DNA of 52,989 nt from Clostridium tagluense. Lineage in GTDB: Bacteria; Bacillota; Clostridia; Clostridiales; Clostridiaceae. Made by a program: the position numbers and the translations under genes. Location of the stretch: the NCBI RefSeq assembly GCF_003865095.1, contig NZ_BHYK01000029.1:1-52989 (forward strand), read 5' to 3'. Shown piece after piece: positions 24,619 to 31,778 of the stretch (position 1 is its first letter; every line of letters starts with the position of its first letter). Below the pieces are notes generated by a model. That model saw only the letters and a program-made list of their open reading frames with translations. It did no database searches and was not told where the DNA came from.

Positions 24619-24982
24619 AAAGTAACGCACTAAAGATATAAAGTAGATTTAAAGAATAAAGTTGTTAGTTAATTTGATATTAGATTTTATTAAATTCTAA
24701 TTAAGTTCAGTTAAGAGCTTAACATAGCCTTCTGCTTATTCTATTGTTAAGATACGTGCTGTTTGATGTGCTAATTACTACATATGCACTTCAAAAACGA
24801 ACCCGTTGTCTTCATGCATAGGTGCTTTTTTATTTTGCAGTTAGAACATTAAAGAAGGATATAAAAAATGTTTTTACTGTACTTAATGGAAAAGTGACCT
24901 TGATGATATTGAGGTTGAAATAGAATAGATGAACTGGATAATAGGATATTTAGATAAAGCTAAAGCTTATCAATACTTTTAA

Positions 24983-25238
24983 CTTGTCCACTTGTCCAGC
25001 ATATAAATGGCTTGTTTACTAGGTTTTAATACATATTAGGGACAAGGTGGACAAGAATGTCTTACGCGGATATACGTATTAGGCACACCTACCCTTGTTA
25101 TTCTACCTAATTTACATACTTCTATAGAGAATTCTTGTCCCACTTGTCCCAAAGGAGCTCCAAACCCTTATTTTATAGGGCTTTGTGTGCTGGGACAAGG
25201 TGCGGGACAACCTAAAAGATACTGTCCACACTGTCCCA
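24983..25238. repeat. Cluster of inverted TTGTCC / GGACAA motifs
   Basis: CTTGTCCACTTGTCC (24983-24997) faces GGGACAAGGTGGACAAG (25039-25055). CTTGTCCCACTTGTCCC (25134-25150) faces GGGACAAGGTGCGGGACAA (25192-25210). CTGTCCACACTGTCCCA follows at 25222-25238. Each motif is doubled and the doublets alternate in orientation, so two long stems can form. No gene is visible between 24619 and 25414. Such iterated sites often bind a replication or repressor protein. Confidence 0.75.
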
Positions 25239-25414
25239 TAGATTCTCTTATAAAAACTCTTTTATGCTGTAAATAGGCAATTGAACTATATCATTAATCT
25301 TCTAACACACTTCAAGTTTCCTCATTACCCCACCTATCTCAATTATTTCTTAAAGAAGCTTAATTACAAAGAATACAAAATAAAATATACTGTAAAAAAA
25401 TCAAAACAAGATAG

Positions 25415-25487
25415 TAGCAAACAATAACTTCAAGTTATTGTTACGTCCCCCAATGTCATGACATAAACTGGAAGTTTATATTTGCTA
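25415..25487 (+). repeat. Dispersed two-hairpin element, family A, copy A7 (complete)
   Basis: It starts TAGCAAACAATAACTTC and ends TATATTTGCTA, so the two ends are inverted repeats. Hairpins are CAATAACTTCAAGTTATTG and ATAAACTGGAAGTTTAT, separated by about 20 bases. The last bases supply the stop codon of the small zinc protein on the minus strand. Confidence 0.85.
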
Positions 25488-25595
25488 ATCAATTGCGGAT
25501 TCTGGAACGCACTTAAAGCTGCAATATTTTTTATTATTAGAACATATATAAGGCTCATTTTTAAATTTAACTTTACAATGATTGCATGTATACAT
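25485..25595 (-). CDS. Zinc-finger microprotein, 36 residues
   Basis: ATG 25595 follows AGAGAGGTGAT. The product has CNHC (C4, C7), C18, C25 and C29 within MYTCNHCKVKFKNEPYICSN...KKYCSFKC, consistent with one or two bound zinc ions. Its stop codon TAG is also the outer end of repeat A7, so the gene may once have been longer. It lies downstream of another tiny ORF on the same strand. No family recognised. Confidence 0.55.
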   Translation of the reverse strand: MYTCNHCKVKFKNEPYICSNNKKYCSFKCVPESAID

Positions 25596-25624
25596 AAGAT
25601 CACCTCTCTGTTTTATTTTTGTGC

Positions 25625-25708
25625 TTAATGTACGTATTTAAAATCTTTCTCTAAGTTTTTAATATCCTCTTTAGTTGGCCGGGTGGTATAAGTTTCAATA
25701 TTCTTCAA
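25625..25708 (-). CDS. Very small ORF, 27 residues
   Basis: TTG 25708 lies 11 bases after GGAGG. The product begins MKNIETYTTRPTKEDIKNLE and is charged. It precedes the zinc microprotein by 29 bp on the same strand. Evidence is only the binding site and the operon-like position. Confidence 0.35.
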   Translation of the reverse strand: MKNIETYTTRPTKEDIKNLEKDFKYVH

Positions 25709-25998
25709 TTGATTATAATCCTCCAATTTTATGATCTTCTTCCTTATTTACAATATACAAAGGGATTCTGTATTTCTGCACGGATTAGTTTGTTACTAAA
25801 AATAAAATATATATAAATGTTAAAGTTTATTTCATAGAGGAATCTAGGGGGTAGGCTTTCGCTAGTTGATTAAAATAATTAATTAGAATTTGTTGACAAA
25901 AATGTTACTCTATATAGAGGAAATTGGAAATTAATGTAGAAATATAGTTTGTGGGAGCTTAAAAGATTATATAAGAAAGAATGAAAAAAGGAGAGTAT

Positions 25999-26772
25999 AT
26001 GGAAATATTATATGAAATGATAACAAAGCTTTGGTTTCTATGGGTAATAGTTATTGCATTAGGTGTATTAGAAGTTTTCATGCCTAGAATCAAAGGCTTT
26101 ACTGGTGAGAAATCTGTTGCTTTTATCTTATCTGGTCTTGATAAAACAAAGTACAAATTAATTAATAATATAATGTTGCAAATAGAAAATAAAACAACAC
26201 AGATAGATCATGTAATAGTATCTAACTATGGTATTTTTGTTATAGAAACTAAGAATTATAAAGGTTGGGTTATTGGGAATGAATTTGATGAAAATTGGAA
26301 GCAGGTAATTTATAAGCGTAAAGAAAAACTACATAATCCAATAAAACAGAATTATGGACATATACAAGCTTTGAAAGAGATTTTAAAGGAATATCAAGAT
26401 ATAAATTACATTTCAATAGTAGCTTTTACAACAAAGGCGGAGTTAAAAGTAACCGCTAAAACAGATGTCGTGTACACTATTAAATTACCGAAGACAATAA
26501 AGAAATATAATGTAGAGAATATTAGTGATTTAGTCAAAGAAGAAATATATACAAAGCTTCTTTCGTTAAATGTTGATAGTAAAGAAACTAGAAAAACACA
26601 TGTAAAAGCAATTCATAATACTTTAGCTGAAAATACTTTAGCTGAAAAGCGTATCAAAATAAATAGTGGTATCTGCCCTAAATGTGGAGGACTATTGGTA
26701 TTAAGAAATGGAAAGTATGGTCAATTTAAAGGATGCAGCAATTTTCCTAAATGTAGGTTTATCGAAAAATAA
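25999..26772 (+). CDS. NERD-domain nuclease-like protein with topoisomerase-type zinc finger
   Basis: I place the start at ATG 25999 behind AAAGGAG (257 residues). An N-terminal transmembrane helix (residues ~10-28) is followed by a NERD domain: GEKSVAF, then QIDHVIVSNYGIFVIETKNY, whose D...E-x-K residues are the PD-(D/E)xK-like nuclease core. Residues ~225-257 form a CPKCGG...CSNFPKC zinc finger as in topoisomerase I tails. Such proteins are thought to process DNA; the substrate is not known. It stands alone upstream of repeats, behind a TTGACA-containing region (25893). Confidence 0.85.
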   Translation: MEILYEMITKLWFLWVIVIALGVLEVFMPRIKGFTGEKSVAFILSGLDKTKYKLINNIMLQIENKTTQIDHVIVSNYGIFVIETKNYKGWVIGNEFDENWKQVIYKRKEKLHNPIKQNYGHIQALKEILKEYQDINYISIVAFTTKAELKVTAKTDVVYTIKLPKTIKKYNVENISDLVKEEIYTKLLSLNVDSKETRKTHVKAIHNTLAENTLAEKRIKINSGICPKCGGLLVLRNGKYGQFKGCSNFPKCRFIEK

Positions 26773-26814
26773 CAGACAGCTTCATTTAAAACACCTTTTT
26801 TAGTTTTTTGTAAT

Positions 26815-26870
26815 GGAATATTTGAATTGGTAATTTTCTGGACCTCGGAGGTGTTAGAGGGGACCATCTT
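26815..26870 (-). repeat. Dispersed element, family A, copy A8 (variant subtype)
   Basis: TTTTCTGGACCTCGGAG and the following AGAGGGGACCATC match copy A3 (14490-14555) with changes. The hairpin that is perfect in A3 is degraded here. The stretch 26871-27090 shows no gene. Confidence 0.55.
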
Positions 26871-27090
26871 TCTATTCGACATATTTAGCTTATCCCTAGG
26901 GGTCATTGGGGGACCAACGGGCAGCCTTGCTATTAGTTCATAGAGAAAAATTGTATTTTGAAACGGAAAAAATATGTGATATAAGCAACAAAACAAAGGA
27001 TATACGGTTAGGGATTAAATCGGTTAAATTTATTATTTTAATGAATATATTTTTGAAAAAGTTGGGATGATTCAGAAGAGATAGTGTACG

Positions 27091-27162
27091 CTTCACTACC
27101 AATATCTGAAAGGTGACTGTCACCTTTTAAAAATTGGAAATGAATTTTCAATTTTTGTTGCT
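27091..27162 (+). repeat. Dispersed element, family B, copy B2
   Basis: This 72-bp unit differs from B1 at four positions. It has palindrome AAAGGTGACTGTCACCTTT, then AAAAATTG...CAATTTTT, and ends TTGTTGCT. Confidence 0.85.
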
Positions 27163-27240
27163 TCTGATGTTAGTTAGAAAATGGAATTCGAAAATAGTTA
27201 ATAGGTTTTTAAATTAGCCACTTGCAATGTGAGTGGAACC

Positions 27241-27291
27241 TTAATAATAAATTCTAGGAGAAATTACTGAAAAGTTATGTAATATAAGAAA
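27241..27291 (+). repeat. Repeat D, copy 2
   Basis: It matches 21185-21236. It runs directly into element A9 at 27292. Confidence 0.85.
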
Positions 27292-27343
27292 TAGCAAACA
27301 ATAACTGCTAGTTATTGTTACGTCCATCGAGGTCGTGACATAA
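27292..27343 (+). repeat. Dispersed element, family A, copy A9 (joined to a gene fragment)
   Basis: It begins TAGCAAACAATAACTGC, hairpin CAATAACTGCTAGTTATTG, then TCGAGGTCGTGACATAA. Instead of the second hairpin, the coding sequence of a metallophosphoesterase follows. Confidence 0.8.
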
Positions 27344-27927
27344 TAGATTGCGTAATTTTATGTGGAGATATAACAGCAGATTATGTAGTTACTTCTTTTA
27401 ATGAGCTTGAAGATATGCAATACTACGATTATAAAAAAAATATTGAGATGTTGCAACAATTAAATAAAGAGGTTTTATTTATTTTGAGTAACCATGATGT
27501 TTTTAATGTTGATAAGACGGATACAAATTACTTACCTTATTGTAATACAGAAGCTTTTAATGATTTCGTATCTATAGAGTATATTAATTTCCCTATGTAT
27601 GGAACAAAGCGTGAAGGAAATGAACAAGATATGATGCACAGGATATCTAAGCTTAATATAGACAATAAAAGCATTATTATATCACATATCCCACCATATA
27701 AATGTTTAGACAAAGCTAATAATGGAGTTTATTATGGCAGCGGAACTATTAGAGATATGATAAAGGAAAAAAAGCCTGCATATTTTTTCTGTGGACATGT
27801 GCATGATGCTTTTGGTTTTAAAAAATTACATAATACATTTGTTGTAAGCGTTGCTTGTGATAAAATTACAACAAGAGGTTGGGTTGTAAATTTAGAAACT
27901 GTAAAATATGAGAAGGTAATATTATAA
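27337..27927 (+). pseudogene. Metallophosphoesterase lacking its N-terminus
   Basis: The frame is open from 27295 through the repeat and becomes protein-like at ~27337 (DIIDCVILCGDITADY). Motifs of the calcineurin-like fold follow: GDIT, LSNHD, ISHIPP and CGHVHD. The first metal-binding motif (DxH) and ~30 N-terminal residues are missing. The first ATG is at 27415, after the GD motif, and has no ribosome binding site. The gene has been cut at repeat A9. A product from ATG 27415 would lack half of the metal site. Confidence 0.75.
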
Positions 27928-27963
27928 AAATACAATTTCAGTATGGAAAAAGGGGAAATTCAT

Positions 27964-28188
27964 ATGGTTTATATGGTTGATAGAGACGAACTTACTAATA
28001 TACTTCTTAATAACAATGGAGATGAGATTTTATCTTATGCAGATAAAATCTTAGAATTAGTGCCTGAATTAATAGTTTGTAGTAGATGCGAATATGAAGA
28101 TAGAGTACATAAAGATAATGTTTATATGCATATTATCCACGTAGTTGCAGGTACAGTGGGTGTGAAGCATCTGGCAAAACAAGATTAA
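27964..28188 (+). CDS. Truncated HD-domain-like protein
   Basis: The start is ATG 27964 behind AAAGGGGAAA (74 residues). LELVPELIVCSRCEYEDRVH, then HIIHV, resembles the beginning of the HD domain of tRNA nucleotidyltransferase-type enzymes (PEL...c...Q...H...H). The protein ends 15 residues later, just before repeat B3. It is probably a 3'-truncated remnant that still has its initiation site. Confidence 0.5.
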   Translation: MVYMVDRDELTNILLNNNGDEILSYADKILELVPELIVCSRCEYEDRVHKDNVYMHIIHVVAGTVGVKHLAKQD

Positions 28189-28190
28189 AC

Positions 28191-28220
28191 ATTGGAAATG
28201 GATTTTCAATTTTTGTTGCT
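28191..28220 (+). repeat. Dispersed element, family B, copy B3 (right part)
   Basis: ATTGGAAATGGATTTTCAAT, then TTTTGTTGCT, matches the right half of B1 and B2. It begins 2 bp after the stop codon of the truncated HD gene. From 28223 to 28492 nothing is seen except the AAAGGAG of the next gene. Confidence 0.75.
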
Positions 28221-28492
28221 AAAAATGAAGTGTGAAGGATATAAAACTGTTAGACTTGAGAAACATAGAGGATGAAATATATCAATTTAGATAATAAAAA
28301 ACTTTTTAATGAAGGAATTTAAGTTTTTTTCTAGAATATTGGTATGTTAGGAAGTATTGGGAAGTATTGTGTGGAACGTATAAGTACAAAGTAAGTTTTA
28401 TTTTTACTAAAAACGTACCCTTGTATATAATATATTAAACAATGCATGTAACTATATAAAATGTATATGTTTGTAATTAAAGGAGACTTAAC

Positions 28493-30274
28493 ATGGTGAA
28501 GTTTTTAAGTGAAAAAGTTATGGATGCATTTTCTTCAATGAAGACAACAGATAGTATATCGCTTGAAAGTAATGAAGATATAAAAAGATTAGAAAAATAT
28601 TATATTGATCCATTTAACTACGTTAACAATATAATGCAAGAAGAAGATAACTTTATTATAGGAAGAAGAGGGACAGGAAAGAGTACGCTTATTTATAGGG
28701 CATTTGCAGAGTGCATTAATAGTTGGGACAAAGGTAAGAAAATATATAAGAAAAACATATTACCTATATTCATTGACTTAAGTAAATGTGAAATATTAAC
28801 CCAAAAAATAGATGAAGATATAATTTTTGAGGAGTATTTTACATATGAGTTAGTAAGAGCGTTTAGAAAATATATTAACTTATTATGGCCTTATATTATA
28901 TCATCGGTTGAAGAAGATGAAGATAAGTCAAAGCTTTTTAACATCAGAGAGTATATGGATCAATTAGATGAACTTATAAAAAAAGATGTTACCTATACAA
29001 AAAAGTGGAAGTATACATTAGGTGAATTTTTAGATAAAATTGCTTTGATAAAAGAATTATCCAATGCAACAGCTATATATATTTTTGTTGATGAGTATTC
29101 AGAATTAAGCAGTACAAATCAAAAAATATTAGGCAATCTATTAAAAAGACTAAGAGGAACGAGACGGGGCATATATTTTAAAGTATGTGCAATAACAGAT
29201 AATTATGATTTAGGGGAAATTAGATTACAAAGAGATTTCTATGAAATATCTCTAGACCTATATAAATTTATTGAGAGATCAAACGGATTAAATGATGCGT
29301 TTAATAGGTTGGAAAAGTTCACAAGTAATATCGTACAGGAAAGATTAAATGTATTTGGATGCGAAACAGATATAAGTAGTATTTTTAACGATTATTCACA
29401 ATCTATTAGTCTATTAACAAGAGCTTCGATAGGAATCCCAAGGACTATAGGAATTATCCTTAAAGAGGCTTGGGCACAGGCACAAGCTAAAAAGAGAATC
29501 AAAATATCTAATGATGACTTAATGTTTGGAATAAAAAGTGCAGGGGATAGTTATTATGGATTTTTTTCAGGAAATGTAGGACCAGTAATTCCTAAGCTTT
29601 ATGATGATATATTTGAAGAAATATTAACTAGAGCGAGACAAGAAAGAAAAGTAAATTCTAAAAAGTTTGCTAGTATGTTTCTGGTAGGTGGATTTAGAGA
29701 TAGTCATTTTAAGTATTTAACTGAAAACTATCTGATTCATTTATTGAAGAAAGATGAAACATCTGTAAAAGGTGAAACAAATTTAAGCTTATATATGATA
29801 GATCTTGCATTCATAAATAAATATAATATTGGGTTTGGCTTAGACAGAGATGTTTATAGGCAACAGAGATTTGTTTATAACGATATTATGAAAAAATATG
29901 ATGTGTATTTTACAAATACTAGGAAGGAGTATAGATGTCCACAATGTGATACGGAATATACTCAAGAACAACTTTTTTTACCTCAATTAAATACTTATTT
30001 AGAGTTTTGCCTTAGAGATAGACATATGTTAGTAAAGATTGATGGAATAGATGAGGGAAATCAGACATTTACGGAAATGGAAAGAAAGATTATAGGTACG
30101 ATTAGAAGTAGAACAGTAAATGATGCTATATTAGCTAGGGATGTTTCAGAAATAGTAGGCTGTAATAAAATTAAAGTAGCGAAGTTTGCTGAAAAAGTGG
30201 AAAAAGAGAATTTAATAAAAAGAGAAAGATTAGATGGTAATAACTCACCATATAGATACTATAGGGGGAAATAA
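28493..30274 (+). CDS. ORC/Cdc6-like AAA+ ATPase, putative defence sensor or regulator
   Basis: The 593-residue protein starts at ATG 28493 behind AAAGGAGAC. Walker A is GRRGTGKST (57-65) and Walker B is IYIFVDEYSEL (D200, E201), followed by a LLKRLRGTRRGIYFK segment and the sensor-like CAITDNYD. This resembles the ORC/Cdc6 and STAND-related P-loop ATPases found beside defence effectors. The C-terminal ~100 residues hold CPQC (C482, C485) and a winged-helix-like end (ARDVSEIVGCNKIKVAKFAE). The TIR gene starts 4 bp after its stop codon, so they form one operon. The expected role is to sense a phage cue and switch on the TIR effector; that is inference. Confidence 0.75.
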   Translation: MVKFLSEKVMDAFSSMKTTDSISLESNEDIKRLEKYYIDPFNYVNNIMQEEDNFIIGRRGTGKSTLIYRAFAECINSWDKGKKIYKKNILPIFIDLSKCEILTQKIDEDIIFEEYFTYELVRAFRKYINLLWPYIISSVEEDEDKSKLFNIREYMDQLDELIKKDVTYTKKWKYTLGEFLDKIALIKELSNATAIYIFVDEYSELSSTNQKILGNLLKRLRGTRRGIYFKVCAITDNYDLGEIRLQRDFYEISLDLYKFIERSNGLNDAFNRLEKFTSNIVQERLNVFGCETDISSIFNDYSQSISLLTRASIGIPRTIGIILKEAWAQAQAKKRIKISNDDLMFGIKSAGDSYYGFFSGNVGPVIPKLYDDIFEEILTRARQERKVNSKKFASMFLVGGFRDSHFKYLTENYLIHLLKKDETSVKGETNLSLYMIDLAFINKYNIGFGLDRDVYRQQRFVYNDIMKKYDVYFTNTRKEYRCPQCDTEYTQEQLFLPQLNTYLEFCLRDRHMLVKIDGIDEGNQTFTEMERKIIGTIRSRTVNDAILARDVSEIVGCNKIKVAKFAEKVEKENLIKRERLDGNNSPYRYYRGK

Positions 30275-30278
30275 CAAT

Positions 30279-31136
30279 ATGAATAGCGAAGAAAGTATTA
30301 AATTTTTGCTGGAGCAAAAGGAAGCAATTGTTAATCTTCCAGATAAGAGAAGAAGTCCTCAATTTGATAAATGGAAAAGAAGGACAAGATTAATAATCGA
30401 AAAGGTATTTAGTAATGGAAGTTTGCATTTAAAAGAATTTGATGGAATTAGATATAGCTTGAGTGTGTTTTCATTAAGTACTCCAGAGGAAAGTTTTCAA
30501 CGTGTATATATGAGGGGATTAGAAGATGCAATGGGTTTAATCGAAACATGCATAGAGGAAATTAAAGATTTCGGGCTAGACGAAAGTGAACAAGAAGTAG
30601 GAGGAAATAATATGGGAGAAAATATTCAACAAGTTAGAAAAGCAAATAAGATTTTTATAAGTCATTCTTCGGAAGACAGCCATTTCGGCAAAGCAATTGT
30701 TCAACTCTTACGAGGATTAGGATTAAAAAGAGATCAAATTGTATTTACCAGCGATGATGATTATGGTATACCTTTGGATGATAATATTTTTGAATATTTA
30801 AAAAAACAAATTACAAATGGTGTCTATATTCTTTACTTGTTATCTGATAATTATTATGACAGTGTTGCTTGTTTAAATGAAATGGGAGCAGCGTGGATTG
30901 TTCAAAATCAGTATACGATAATTGGAATACCGGGTTTTCAATTTAGTAACACTAAATTTTCTGGAGGGGCAATAGACCCTAGAAAGATAGGATTTACAAT
31001 GGATAATACAAAAAGAGTTATAGAATTCAAAAACAATATTTTAAATCAGTTTGACTTGTCAATTGATGAAATGGATTGGATGGAAGTTTATAAAAAATAC
31101 TGTGATACTGTAGAAGGTCTATGCAAACATAAATAG
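30279..31136 (+). CDS. TIR-domain protein, putative NAD-degrading defence effector
   Basis: The start is ATG 30279 behind GGGGGAA, 4 bp after the ATPase stop (285 residues); an upstream ATG would overlap the ATPase. Residues 1-105 are an uncharacterised helical domain. Residues ~123-245 are a TIR domain: KIFISHSSEDSHFGKAIVQL, IVFTSDDDYGIPLDD, YILYLLSDNYYDS and CLNEMGAAW. E201 in CLNEMG is at the position of the catalytic glutamate of NADase TIRs. Bacterial TIR effectors kill or arrest infected cells by cleaving NAD+ or making signalling molecules. Pairing with an ATPase suggests a two-gene anti-phage module. Confidence 0.8.
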   Translation: MNSEESIKFLLEQKEAIVNLPDKRRSPQFDKWKRRTRLIIEKVFSNGSLHLKEFDGIRYSLSVFSLSTPEESFQRVYMRGLEDAMGLIETCIEEIKDFGLDESEQEVGGNNMGENIQQVRKANKIFISHSSEDSHFGKAIVQLLRGLGLKRDQIVFTSDDDYGIPLDDNIFEYLKKQITNGVYILYLLSDNYYDSVACLNEMGAAWIVQNQYTIIGIPGFQFSNTKFSGGAIDPRKIGFTMDNTKRVIEFKNNILNQFDLSIDEMDWMEVYKKYCDTVEGLCKHK

Positions 31137-31145
31137 AAATACCTA

Positions 31146-31495
31146 GAAAGCGTTCCCAAAATAGGGGGAAATTGAGTACCCATGTGAGTATGGTGGCTCA
31201 AAACTTAACATTTGTATATACTAGTTGAAAACTCCCCCACTTTATAGTTGAATTATTCCCCCACCTAATTTGCAATTGAGAATTTTAGTGTGGGTTGGCG
31301 AAGCGTACCATTTACATTGAGAGTGCATGTGGTAGCCTATAGCTATTGCTAAGCAATTGTTTGCAATGGGTTGGTTAATGGCCTATAACCATATGCACAG
31401 AGGCTCAATGTCAATGGCAATCCACATGTGCTATCAATTGATATAAGGGTGGGGGAAATTTTCGATTATAATATGGGGGAGTTTTCAGTTATAAA
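31146..31495. repeat. Nested inverted-repeat element without a gene
   Basis: Outer arms: GAAAACTCCCCC (from about 31228) and GGGGGAGTTTTC (to about 31488). Next arms: TTCCCCCACC (~31253) and GGTGGGGGAAA (~31450). Inner arms: CATTGAG..TGCAT..GGT..CCTATAG (~31315-31345) and CCTATAACC..ATGCA..CTCAATG (~31380-31410). The whole 260-bp unit can fold into one long imperfect hairpin. An extra TTCCC...GGGGAA lies at 31152-31170. The ends resemble the repeated C-rich termini of some IS21-type elements, but no transposase is present, so it may be a miniature derivative. Confidence 0.6.
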
Positions 31496-31600
31496 ATACA
31501 GCATAGTCATTTAATTCAATAGTGGTGTTACTTGCTATGTAGGGATTTGTATAGTTATTAATAAAAATTTAAAACATTATAAATAAATTAGACATTAGTA

Positions 31601-31646
31601 GAATTAACTAGAATTAACTAGAATTAACTAGAATTAACTAGAATAA
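31601..31646. repeat. Tandem 10-bp repeat
   Basis: GAATTAACTA is repeated four times (31601-31640) and followed by a partial unit GAATAA. It lies about 130 bp upstream of the restriction endonuclease start. Confidence 0.95.
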
Positions 31647-31778
31647 TTTGTTGAATTTAAATCATAGAATATTTAGCTTTATTTAAAGCAAGGCAACATT
31701 AAAGTATTAGAGGCTATTAAGTTATTTTTAAGAGAGCTGTATTTACATATTGGAAAAATATAAGTTAGAGGTGTGACA

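Noticed and set aside
20362-27343. CRISPR array
   Set aside because: The repeats are hairpin elements scattered kilobases apart in both orientations, with no regular spacers and no cas genes.
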